A DNA stretch of 64,000 nucleotides from an uncultured Clostridia bacterium. GTDB taxonomy: Bacteria > Bacillota > Clostridia > Monoglobales > Monoglobaceae. The translations under genes were made by a program, and so were the position numbers. The stretch covers positions 1 to 64,000 of the forward strand of contig CANQBQ010000007.1 of assembly GCA_947589045.1 (NCBI GenBank), in the 5' to 3' direction. Shown in pieces: positions 8,096-15,399 of the stretch. How positions within the stretch are numbered: the first letter of the stretch is position 1; every line of letters begins with the position of its first letter. The notes beneath the pieces are model-generated. The model was given only the letters and a program-made list of their open reading frames with translations. It was not told the DNA's origin and made no database searches.

Positions 8096-8680
8096 ATGAA
8101 GATAATCGGAATTACCGGAGGAAGCGGGAGCGGGAAGTCTTTATTTTGCGGATTTTTAGCCGAGCCGGGCGCGGCGGTGATAGACGCTGACGAAATCGCG
8201 CACCGCGTAATAAAGCGCGGCGGCGCGGCGTTTGACGAGACCGTTTCGGTGTTCGGCGTCGGGATTTTGGACGAAAACGGCGAGATAGACCGAAAAAGGC
8301 TCGGGAAAATCGTGTTTTCAGACCAAAAAAAGCTCTCACTTTTAAACGAAATAACTCACAGGCACATTTTCAGAGAGATGTCGGAGGAGGCAAGGCGAGT
8401 CGGCGACGGCATAGTTTTGCTCGACGTACCTCTTTTGTTCGCGGACGATTTTCCTATCAAATGCGACCTGAGCATTGCTGTAATCGCTCAGCGAGAGGTG
8501 CGTATCGCTCGGATTGCGGAGCGGGACGGCATTTCAAAAGATGACGCGGCGGCAAGGATTGCGTCGCAGATGAGCGACGAAGAAACGGCGGCACGCGCCG
8601 ACATATGTGTTGACAACAGCCGCGGAATTGATGAACTTAAGGCTAAAGCGGCGCGCATCTATAACGTAATCAAGCCGTAA
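8096..8680 (+). CDS. coaE: dephospho-CoA kinase
   Basis: Adds the 3'-phosphate to dephospho-CoA, the last step of coenzyme A synthesis. The 194-residue cytosolic P-loop kinase shows Walker A GGSGSGKS (about residues 8-15), DADEIAH in the CoA-binding lid region and the LLDVPLLF segment near residue 105. A weak GGGAAAG site precedes ATG. It begins a short plus-strand run with a membrane lytic transglycosylase and an M18 aminopeptidase. polA followed by coaE is a common arrangement in Bacillota, here separated by repeat copy B. Confidence 0.93.
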   Translation: MKIIGITGGSGSGKSLFCGFLAEPGAAVIDADEIAHRVIKRGGAAFDETVSVFGVGILDENGEIDRKRLGKIVFSDQKKLSLLNEITHRHIFREMSEEARRVGDGIVLLDVPLLFADDFPIKCDLSIAVIAQREVRIARIAERDGISKDDAAARIASQMSDEETAARADICVDNSRGIDELKAKAARIYNVIKP

Positions 8681-8704
8681 AATCATAAAATTATCGGGAA
8701 GGAT

Positions 8705-9277
8705 ATGCTTTTCTTGACTCACAGCGCACCAAAAAAACAAAAACGCCGTGCGGGCTTCGGACGCTTCGCGGCTTTTATCCTGCTCGCTATTGCGATAGCG
8801 GGGATTGTATATTTGTGTATAGGAACAAAAGAACCGATTAAAATAATATATCCGCAGAAATACAGCGTATATGTTGAAAAGTACGCCAAGCGGTTTGACG
8901 TTGACGAAAATTTAATATATGCCATAATAAAAATTGAGAGCAACTTCAATCCGAACGCGGAGTCGGATGCGGGCGCAAAGGGGCTTATGCAGCTTATGGA
9001 CGCGACCTCGTCCGAGTGCGCAAAGAAGCTGAACGTAACCGCCGACCCGTTTGACCCGGAGGACAACATAATGCTCGGCACATATTACTTAAGCACGCTT
9101 ATCGACTCCTGCGGCAGCACGTACAACGCGATAGCCGCGTATAACGGAGGTCTTGCGAACGTAAAGAGGTGGAGCAAGGACGAGTACGGAGAGCTGAGCG
9201 ACATTCCGTTCAAAGAAACCGAGGAATATGTGAAGCGGGTGCTGGACGCATATGATAACTATTGTAAATTATATTAG
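8705..9277 (+). CDS. membrane-anchored lytic transglycosylase (SLT domain)
   Basis: Cleaves the glycan strands of peptidoglycan outside the membrane. A basic start (KKQKRRAGFGR) precedes one transmembrane helix at about residues 20-39, so the enzyme is tethered with its domain outside. The Slt70/MltC-type catalytic domain shows YAIIKIESNFNP with catalytic Glu78, GAKGLMQLM and AIAAYNGG. At 190 residues it is a minimal single-domain enzyme. It starts 24 bases after coaE, a pairing common in Clostridia. Confidence 0.92.
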   Translation: MLFLTHSAPKKQKRRAGFGRFAAFILLAIAIAGIVYLCIGTKEPIKIIYPQKYSVYVEKYAKRFDVDENLIYAIIKIESNFNPNAESDAGAKGLMQLMDATSSECAKKLNVTADPFDPEDNIMLGTYYLSTLIDSCGSTYNAIAAYNGGLANVKRWSKDEYGELSDIPFKETEEYVKRVLDAYDNYCKLY

Positions 9278-9295
9278 ATTTTAGGAGGATAAATT

Positions 9296-10702
9296 ATGTC
9301 AAAGGAAAACGGAAAACTTTACAAGGAACTGACCGTAAATGCCGAAAACGGCTACAAGAAAATCAGTCCGACCGAAAAAAAGACGATGGACAAACTCTGC
9401 GAGGACTATCGCAAATTTATAACAGCCGCGAAAACCGAGCGCGAGTTTTGTCTTGCGTCGATGAAAGCGCTTGAAAAGGCGGGCTTTTCTCTGCTTGACG
9501 GCAAGACCTCGCTCAAGGCGGGCGACAGGGTTTATTCTGTAAACCGCGGCAAGGGCATAATGGCGGCGGTAATCGGACGCGAGCCCGTGTCGAGCGGCGT
9601 TAATATCGTCGGCGCGCATATAGACTCTCCGCGTCTGGACTTAAAGCCCAATCCGCTTTATGAGGACAGCGAAATAGCGTTCTTTAAGACTCACTACTAC
9701 GGCGGAATTAAAAAGTATCAGTGGACGACGATACCGCTTTCTATCCACGGCGTAATAGTAAAAGCCGACAACACCCAGATAGAGGTCTGCATAGGCGAGA
9801 ACGATGACGACCCGATATTCTGCATAACCGACCTGCTTCCTCATCTTGCGACTAAGCAGATGACCAAGAAGATGGCAGAGGCTGTTCCGGGTGAGACGCT
9901 TAACATTCTGATAGGAAACATACCGATTGATGATGACGACGTCAAAGAACAGGTAAAATTCGGAATACTTAAATATCTCAACGAAAAATACGAGATAACC
10001 GAGGAGGACTTTATAAGCGCGGAGCTTGAGGTCGTACCCGCTTTCCCTGCGCGTGACGCGGGTCTTGACAGGAGTATGATAGCGGGATACGGACAGGACG
10101 ACAGAGTGTGCGCGTACACCGCTCTGCGTGCCGTGATGGACGTGCGAAAGCCCGAAAAGACGGCGATTTGTCTGCTTGTTGACAAAGAGGAAATCGGAAG
10201 TATGGGGAACACGGGTATGAAGTCGAGATTTTTTGAAAATACCCTTGCACAGATAGCCTCCCTCACCGAAAACGACTATTCCGACCTCACGATAAGACGC
10301 GCGCTGTCAAATTCGATGTGTCTCTCGGCGGACGTGGGCGCGGCGTTTGACCCGAACTATCCCGACGTGTACGAAAAGCGCAACTCCGCGATTTTAAACA
10401 ACGGTCTTATGCTTTCAAAGTACACCGGTTCGCGCGGAAAGAGCGGTTCGAGCGACGCGAGCGCGGAGCTTATGGCGAAGATACGCGGCATATTCAATGA
10501 GAACGGCGTAATTTGGCAGATGGGCGAGCTTGGAAAAGTAGACCTCGGCGGCGGCGGCACGATAGCGCAGTATGTCGCAAATCTTGACGTTGACGTTGTT
10601 GACTGCGGCGTTCCGCTGTTTTCGATGCACTCTCCCTACGAGATTGCGGGTAAAATAGACATATATATGGCGTATAAGGGCTATCACGCATTTCTCAAGT
10701 GA
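9296..10702 (+). CDS. M18-family (aspartyl-type) metalloaminopeptidase
   Basis: A cytosolic zinc exopeptidase of 468 residues that trims N-terminal residues from peptides. Family motifs are present: GAHIDSPRLDLKPNPLYED (first metal His, near 105), GQDDRVCAYTALRA (bridging Asp), DKEEIGSMGNTG (catalytic Glu pair), SADVGAAFDPNYPD and the C-terminal metal His in SMHSPYEIAGKID. A strong AGGAGG site sits ten bases before ATG, 18 bases after the transglycosylase gene. Substrate preference for acidic residues is typical of the family and is not shown by the sequence. Repeat copy C starts 16 bases after its stop. Confidence 0.93.
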   Translation: MSKENGKLYKELTVNAENGYKKISPTEKKTMDKLCEDYRKFITAAKTEREFCLASMKALEKAGFSLLDGKTSLKAGDRVYSVNRGKGIMAAVIGREPVSSGVNIVGAHIDSPRLDLKPNPLYEDSEIAFFKTHYYGGIKKYQWTTIPLSIHGVIVKADNTQIEVCIGENDDDPIFCITDLLPHLATKQMTKKMAEAVPGETLNILIGNIPIDDDDVKEQVKFGILKYLNEKYEITEEDFISAELEVVPAFPARDAGLDRSMIAGYGQDDRVCAYTALRAVMDVRKPEKTAICLLVDKEEIGSMGNTGMKSRFFENTLAQIASLTENDYSDLTIRRALSNSMCLSADVGAAFDPNYPDVYEKRNSAILNNGLMLSKYTGSRGKSGSSDASAELMAKIRGIFNENGVIWQMGELGKVDLGGGGTIAQYVANLDVDVVDCGVPLFSMHSPYEIAGKIDIYMAYKGYHAFLK

Positions 10703-10718
10703 TTTTTAAATATATTTT

Positions 10719-11025
10719 GCACTGCCGTGCGGGGCGATTGCCCGCGTTACACGCGGGCGGGTTAATGTACTTTTCCCCGCGCGGGGAAAAGTACCAAAAG
10801 GCGCGTTCAAGGGGACACCCCTTGAAAAACCCCAAGCGGCGCGCAGCCCGGATAAACCAGAGGCTGAGCGCGCCGTTAAAACCCTAAGGGATTTTACGGT
10901 GATACCCAATTTTACCGTTTCTATTTAAGTTTTCGCATTAGTGCGTCCGCGGCGGGCGAACACGGTTCGCCCCTACATCGTCGCGATGCGCCCTTTTTGC
11001 GAGATTACGCACCGAACTAAATCGG
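10719..11025 (+). repeat. modular hairpin repeat, copy C (diverged stems)
   Basis: Same order of hairpins as copy A with many stem changes. GCCCGCGT-TAC-ACGCGGGC (10740-10758); GTACTTTTCCCCGC with its complement (10767-10794, 28 bases as in the other copies); TTCAAGGGG with its complement (10806-10826, 21 bases as in the others); an 8-bp stem CGGCGCGC with an inner AGCC/GGCT stem (10837-10875); CGCA-TTAG-TGCG (10934-10945); and GGGCGAA-CACGG-TTCGCCC (10954-10972). Linkers GTACCAAAAG and AAAAACCCC match the other copies. ACCGAACTAAATCGG at 11011-11025 matches copy B. The gap before glmM also holds the terminator and the glmM promoter. Confidence 0.85.
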
Positions 11026-11036
11026 AATAAAAAATG

Positions 11037-11072
11037 ACCGACAAAAATCTTCGGATTTTTGTCGGTTTTTTA
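11037..11072 (+). terminator. strong intrinsic terminator upstream of glmM
   Basis: A perfect 13-bp stem ACCGACAAAAATC with a TTCG loop is followed by a run of Ts. The same stem recurs at 34031-34060 after copy D, where the T run is missing. The hairpin may therefore belong to the repeat family as well as ending transcription here. Confidence 0.8.
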
Positions 11073-11099
11073 TATGAGGAAAGGTTGATATAATTTCTG

Positions 11100-11128
11100 T
11101 TGACAAAAAAGCCGTTTTAACATATAAT
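11100..11128 (+). promoter_or_regulatory. glmM: consensus promoter of glmM
   Basis: TTGACA (11100-11105) and TATAAT (11123-11128) are both perfect and 17 bases apart. The predicted transcript starts about 40 bases before the glmM start codon. Confidence 0.85.
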
Positions 11129-11148
11129 TACTGTAATTGCAGTTATTA
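11125..11148. promoter_or_regulatory. 24-bp dyad overlapping the glmM -10 box
   Basis: The sequence is its own inverted repeat at 20 of 24 positions, with half-sites TAATTACTGTAA and TTGCAGTTATTA. It overlaps the -10 box and covers the expected transcription start, the usual place for a repressor site. Which protein binds is unknown. Confidence 0.5.
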
Positions 11149-11174
11149 TTACGTTTTGAGCGGAGGAAGGAAAT

Positions 11175-12530
11175 TTGGGCAGATTATTCGGAACTGACGG
11201 CGTCAGAGGCGTTGCGAACAGCGAGCTTACGCCGGAACTTGCATATAAAATAGGTCGTGCGGGAGCGTATGTCCTGACCTGCGAAACTCACCACAAGTCG
11301 AGGATTTTGGTGGGACGCGACACGCGAATATCCGGCGGAATGCTGGAGGCGGCTCTTATTGCGGGCATTTGCAGCGTGGGCGCGGAGGCGGTTTCGACCG
11401 GTGTTATACCCACGCCGGCGATAGCTTATCTTGTGCGTACGGAGGGATTTGATGCGGGCGTTATGATTTCCGCATCGCACAATCCTTTTGAACACAACGG
11501 AATTAAGTTCTTCAGCGGAACGGGCTACAAGCTCCGCGACGAGATTGAGGACAAAATCGAGGAGATAATCGCAAACGGTTTGGACAGCGTGGACAGACCT
11601 ACCGATGAAAAGGTCGGAACGCTCGACTACGACACGACCCTTTGCGATAAGTACATAGACTTTGCGGTTTCGACCGTAACCGTGGACGGAGGTTTGAGCG
11701 GCATAAAAGTCGCGATAGACTGTGCGAACGGCGCGTCGTCGGTCACGGCGGAGCGCGCGCTCAAAAAGCTCGGCGCGGAGGTATGCGTGATAAGCAACAA
11801 GCCCAACGGTCTTAACATAAACGAAAACTGCGGCTCCACTCATATGGAGCAGATTGCCGAGTTTACAAAGTCGGTCGGCGCGGACGTCGGTCTGGCGTTT
11901 GACGGCGATGCGGACAGAGTGCTTGCGGTCGACGAAACGGGCGGCATAATAGACGGCGACAGGATTATGACAATTCTCGCGCTGGATATGAAAAAACGCG
12001 GAGTCTTGAAGCAGGACACCGTTGTTGCGACGGTTATGAGTAACCTCGGATTTTTTATAATGGGCGAGGAGCACGGTCTCAATATCCCGCGCACAAAGGT
12101 CGGCGACAGATACGTTCTCGAGGAGATGCTCAAAAGCGGCTACAACCTCGGCGGAGAGCAGTCGGGACACGTTATTTTGCTCGACTTCAACACCACGGGC
12201 GACGGACTCGTTACGGGACTCACCCTTCTTTCGGCGCTCAAAAAGAGCGGCAAGAAGCTGTCCGAGCTTGCGTCTCTTATGACGGTATATCCGCAGGTGC
12301 TGATAAATGCGAGGGTTAAGAACGAAAACAAGGAGCTTTACAAGGACGACCCCGAAATCACGGCTGAAATTCAAAAGCTGGAGGACGAGTTCAAAAGCTC
12401 GGGCAGAGTTTTAATTCGTCCGTCGGGAACCGAGCCGTTGGTGCGCGTTATGATAGAGGGCAAGGACAAGGAGCTTATAAACAGACGCGCGACCGAGCTT
12501 GCCGATTTGATTGTCAAAAAATTCGGATAA
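11175..12530 (+). CDS. glmM: phosphoglucosamine mutase
   Basis: Converts glucosamine-6-phosphate to glucosamine-1-phosphate for peptidoglycan precursor synthesis. The 451-residue length is standard. Motifs: N-terminal GRLFGTDGVRGVAN, phosphoserine loop ISASHNPFEHNGIK, metal loop DGDADR, sugar-binding GEQSGH and phosphate-binding RPSGTEPLVRVM. The ASHNP loop with GTDGVRG is the GlmM signature as opposed to PgmB or ManB. The start is TTG, with GGAGGAAGG seven bases upstream. It has its own consensus promoter and possible operator, so control may respond to cell-wall or amino-sugar status. Confidence 0.95.
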   Translation: MGRLFGTDGVRGVANSELTPELAYKIGRAGAYVLTCETHHKSRILVGRDTRISGGMLEAALIAGICSVGAEAVSTGVIPTPAIAYLVRTEGFDAGVMISASHNPFEHNGIKFFSGTGYKLRDEIEDKIEEIIANGLDSVDRPTDEKVGTLDYDTTLCDKYIDFAVSTVTVDGGLSGIKVAIDCANGASSVTAERALKKLGAEVCVISNKPNGLNINENCGSTHMEQIAEFTKSVGADVGLAFDGDADRVLAVDETGGIIDGDRIMTILALDMKKRGVLKQDTVVATVMSNLGFFIMGEEHGLNIPRTKVGDRYVLEEMLKSGYNLGGEQSGHVILLDFNTTGDGLVTGLTLLSALKKSGKKLSELASLMTVYPQVLINARVKNENKELYKDDPEITAEIQKLEDEFKSSGRVLIRPSGTEPLVRVMIEGKDKELINRRATELADLIVKKFG

Positions 12531-12565
12531 ACTAAATTTTAAGATACGAAAAGAGGAATTTATAG

Positions 12566-13663
12566 ATGAAACTCGGAATTGTAGGTCTGCCGAACGTCGG
12601 AAAAAGTACGCTTTTTAACGCGATAACTCAGGCGGGCGCGGACTCGGCGAATTATCCGTTTTGCACCATAGAGCCGAATGTCGGCACGGTTGCGGTACCC
12701 GACTCAAGGCTTGACGCGCTTGCAGAGATGTATTCGCCCGAAAAAGTAACTCCCGCCGTCATTGAATTTGTGGATATTGCGGGTCTTGTGAAGGGCGCGA
12801 GCCAAGGCGAAGGTCTGGGTAACAAGTTTTTGTCGAATATACGCGAGGTTGACGCGATAATACACGTTGTACGCTGCTTTGAGGATGAGAACATCGTACA
12901 CGTTGAGGGGAATGTGGACGCTCTGCGAGACATCGAAACCATAAATCTGGAGCTTATACTCTCCGACCTCGAGGTGCTCGGGCGCAGACTTGAAAAGTCG
13001 CGCAAGCTGGTGCGCGGAGGCGAGAAAAAGTATGCCGCCGAGGTGGAGTTTTTGGAGAGGGTGGAGAAGGTTTTGCAGGACGGCAAAACCGCCCGCACCA
13101 TCGACTATACCGAGGACGAACTGGAAATAATATCCGAGGTGGCGCTTCTCACCACCAAGCCCGTAATATATGCCGCGAACGTCGCCGAGAGCGACTATTC
13201 CCGCCCCGCCGAGGAAAATCCGTTCGTAAAGCAGGTTATGGACTATGCCGCGACCGAAAATTCGGAGGTTGTGGTCATATCCGCAAGAATAGAGGAGGAG
13301 ATTGCCGAGCTTGAAAAAGAGGAAAAGAAGATGTTTTTGGAGGAACTCGGCGCGAGCGAGTCGGGTCTTGACAAGCTCATTCGGGCAAGCTACAAGCTGC
13401 TCGGACTTATAAGCTATCTCACGGCGGGAAAGCCGGAGGTAAGGGCATGGACCATAACCAAAGGCACCAAAGCTCCGCGTGCGGCAGGAAAGATACACAG
13501 CGACTTTGAGCGCGGATTTATACGCGCCGAGGTCGTGGCGTATGACGACCTTATGAGGTGCGGAAGTATGAACGCCGCCAAGGAAAAGGGGCTTGTCCGA
13601 AGCGAGGGCAAGGAATATGTCGTAAAAGACGGAGATATAATATTGTTCAGATTTAATGTTTAA
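12566..13663 (+). CDS. ychF: redox-regulated ATPase YchF (Obg-like)
   Basis: A universally conserved P-loop protein that binds ATP rather than GTP and associates with ribosomes and stress responses. G1 motif GLPNVGKST at about residues 6-14, switch region NYPFCTIEPNVGTV, G3-like DIAGLVKGA, a coiled-coil insert at about 130-200, and a C-terminal TGS-like domain ending in GDIILFRFNV. The 365-residue length is standard. AAGAGGAA lies upstream of ATG. It is 35 bases after glmM and probably in the same transcript. Confidence 0.96.
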   Translation: MKLGIVGLPNVGKSTLFNAITQAGADSANYPFCTIEPNVGTVAVPDSRLDALAEMYSPEKVTPAVIEFVDIAGLVKGASQGEGLGNKFLSNIREVDAIIHVVRCFEDENIVHVEGNVDALRDIETINLELILSDLEVLGRRLEKSRKLVRGGEKKYAAEVEFLERVEKVLQDGKTARTIDYTEDELEIISEVALLTTKPVIYAANVAESDYSRPAEENPFVKQVMDYAATENSEVVVISARIEEEIAELEKEEKKMFLEELGASESGLDKLIRASYKLLGLISYLTAGKPEVRAWTITKGTKAPRAAGKIHSDFERGFIRAEVVAYDDLMRCGSMNAAKEKGLVRSEGKEYVVKDGDIILFRFNV

Positions 13664-13694
13664 ATAAATTTTAATGTCTAAGGAGGACCTAATT

Positions 13695-14099
13695 ATGGAC
13701 TTTTTTGAAAATGTGAAAAGAGCGGTCAGCGACACCGCTCAAACGGTATCCAAGGCTTCGGGAGAGGTTGCGAGCAAGGTTAAGACCAGATACTCCATCT
13801 ACGATACGAACAGCGAGATAAAGCGTATTCTCGGCGAAATAGGTCTGGAAATTTATCAGTTGTACAAGAACGACGAGGCGGAGCTCAGCGACTCAATTCT
13901 CGAAAAGTGCCGCGAGCTTGACGAGAAAAACGAGATAATCGAGGCGGCTGAGGCGAAGCTCGACAGCAAAAAGGGAGTTGTCACCTGTAAGAACTGCGGC
14001 GAAAAACTCGGTAAGAACGCAGTTTTCTGCCACAAGTGCGGAAGCAGGGTAGACGGCGGAGAGGATGGCGGCGTTACGATTACCGTCACCGAGGAATAA
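13695..14099 (+). CDS. small coiled-coil protein with C-terminal zinc ribbon
   Basis: No named family recognised. The 134-residue protein has an N-terminal helical segment with amphipathic character (FFENVKRAVSDTAQTVSKA), a coiled-coil-like centre rich in Glu and Lys (about 45-95), and one zinc ribbon CKNCGEKLGKNAVFCHKC with four cysteines. The acidic tail ends VTITVTEE. ATG 13695 is chosen because AAGGAGG lies nine bases before it; the upstream in-frame ATG at 13674 has no such site. Similar zinc-ribbon proteins are scattered through Clostridia, often of unknown role. It lies just upstream of cmk. Confidence 0.8.
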   Translation: MDFFENVKRAVSDTAQTVSKASGEVASKVKTRYSIYDTNSEIKRILGEIGLEIYQLYKNDEAELSDSILEKCRELDEKNEIIEAAEAKLDSKKGVVTCKNCGEKLGKNAVFCHKCGSRVDGGEDGGVTITVTEE

Positions 14100-14122
14100 T
14101 TTTCCGTGAATTGGAGAAACAT

Positions 14123-14800
14123 ATGAAGAACATAAGTATTGCGATAGACGGTCCCGCCGGAGCGGGAAAAAGCACGATTTCCCGCGCCGTTGCGGAGCGG
14201 CTTGAATTTGTGTATATCGACACCGGAGCTATGTACCGCGCCGTGGGTCTTGCCGCGCTCAACAACGGCTTCGACACAAAGTGCGCGGAGCAGATAGTGC
14301 CTATGCTTGATACCACAGAGGTTGACATAAGGCACGAGGAGAGCGGACAGAGGGTGTTTTTAAACGGCGAGGACGTGACGGGCAAGATACGAACGCCCGA
14401 GGTTTCGGTCGCGGCGTCCGACGTTTCGGCAATACCGCAGGTGCGGGTAAAGCTGGTTGAGCTTCAGCGCGCGCTGGCGGCGAGCAGAAGTGTCGTTATG
14501 GACGGCAGGGATATAGGAACATATGTTCTGCCGAATGCCGAGATAAAAATTTTTCTTACGGCATCGCCCGAGGAAAGAGCGCGCCGCCGTTTTGAGGAGC
14601 TTGTTCAAAAGGGTGTAAAGACCGATTTGGAGTCTGTAAGGCAGGATATGGATTACAGAGACAAAAACGATTCGTCGCGTGAATTTGCGCCGCTTCGACC
14701 CGCCGAGGACAGCGTTACGTTTGACACCACGGGCAATACTCAGGAGCAGTCGATAGACTGTATTTATGACTTTATTATTAAAAAAATTCAAGGACGGTAA
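14123..14800 (+). CDS. cmk: cytidylate kinase
   Basis: Phosphorylates CMP and dCMP. The 225-residue P-loop kinase shows IAIDGPAGAGKST at the start, YIDTGAMYRAVGLAA, the MDGRDIGTYVLP substrate segment, and the lid ERARRRFEEL. The start is ATG 14123 with GGAG six bases upstream; a longer in-frame extension to 14036 reads Arg/Gly/Trp-rich shadow sequence over the zinc-ribbon gene and is unlikely. First of the conserved clostridial cluster cmk-plsC-ispH-S1. Confidence 0.95.
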   Translation: MKNISIAIDGPAGAGKSTISRAVAERLEFVYIDTGAMYRAVGLAALNNGFDTKCAEQIVPMLDTTEVDIRHEESGQRVFLNGEDVTGKIRTPEVSVAASDVSAIPQVRVKLVELQRALAASRSVVMDGRDIGTYVLPNAEIKIFLTASPEERARRRFEELVQKGVKTDLESVRQDMDYRDKNDSSREFAPLRPAEDSVTFDTTGNTQEQSIDCIYDFIIKKIQGR

Positions 14801-14808
14801 GATTAAAT

Positions 14809-15399
14809 ATGCTCTATAAGATAGGAAGGGTCTTAGTCGGCTTATTTCAAAAGATTGTTTACAGAGTTCATGTGTACGGCAAGGAAAAGCTGCCGTCTGA
14901 CAAGACGTTTATGCTTTGCAGTAACCACATAAGCAATCACGACCCGCCGATTTTGGGCGTTAATATGCCCTTTAAGGTGCATTATATGGGAAAGGCGGAG
15001 CTTTTTAAAAATCCTATTCTTTCAAAGGTTTTCAGAGCACTGGGCGCGTTTCCCGTAAAACGCGGAGGCAACGGAGACTCCGCCGCGGTTCGCACTGCGG
15101 TAGGGCTTTTGAAAAGCGGCGAGATAGTCGCGATTTTCCCCGAGGGAATGAGGGCGAAGGACAGAAATCTCAGGCGCGGCAAGACCGGCGCCGCAAAAAT
15201 CGCACATCTTGCGGGCGTCGGCATAGTTCCGGTCGGAATATCCGGCAGATACAGCTTCTTTCACCGCCTGAATATAAGGATAGGCGATTTTATAGACCTT
15301 GGTGAGTATCTCGGAGAAAAGCCGACGCAGGAGGAATTTCAGCGTTTTACCGACGAGGTTCTGATGAGGCGGATTGGAGAGCTTATAAATGCGGATTGA
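14809..15399 (+). CDS. plsC: 1-acyl-sn-glycerol-3-phosphate acyltransferase
   Basis: Makes phosphatidic acid from lysophosphatidic acid at the inner face of the membrane. The 196-residue protein shows the acyltransferase motif NHISNHDPP (HxxxxD) near residue 44, the second block GAFPVKRGG and the glycerol-phosphate-binding block FPEGMRAK. A hydrophobic N-terminal segment may anchor it. It begins eight bases after cmk and its last codons overlap the start of ispH by 11 bases, which suggests translational coupling. Confidence 0.93.
   Translation: MLYKIGRVLVGLFQKIVYRVHVYGKEKLPSDKTFMLCSNHISNHDPPILGVNMPFKVHYMGKAELFKNPILSKVFRALGAFPVKRGGNGDSAAVRTAVGLLKSGEIVAIFPEGMRAKDRNLRRGKTGAAKIAHLAGVGIVPVGISGRYSFFHRLNIRIGDFIDLGEYLGEKPTQEEFQRFTDEVLMRRIGELINAD

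Noticed and set aside
14036-14122. N-terminal extension of cmk
   Set aside because: It would be translated over the end of the zinc-ribbon gene in a different frame and reads an Arg/Gly-rich shadow. The P-loop motif starts properly from ATG 14123.
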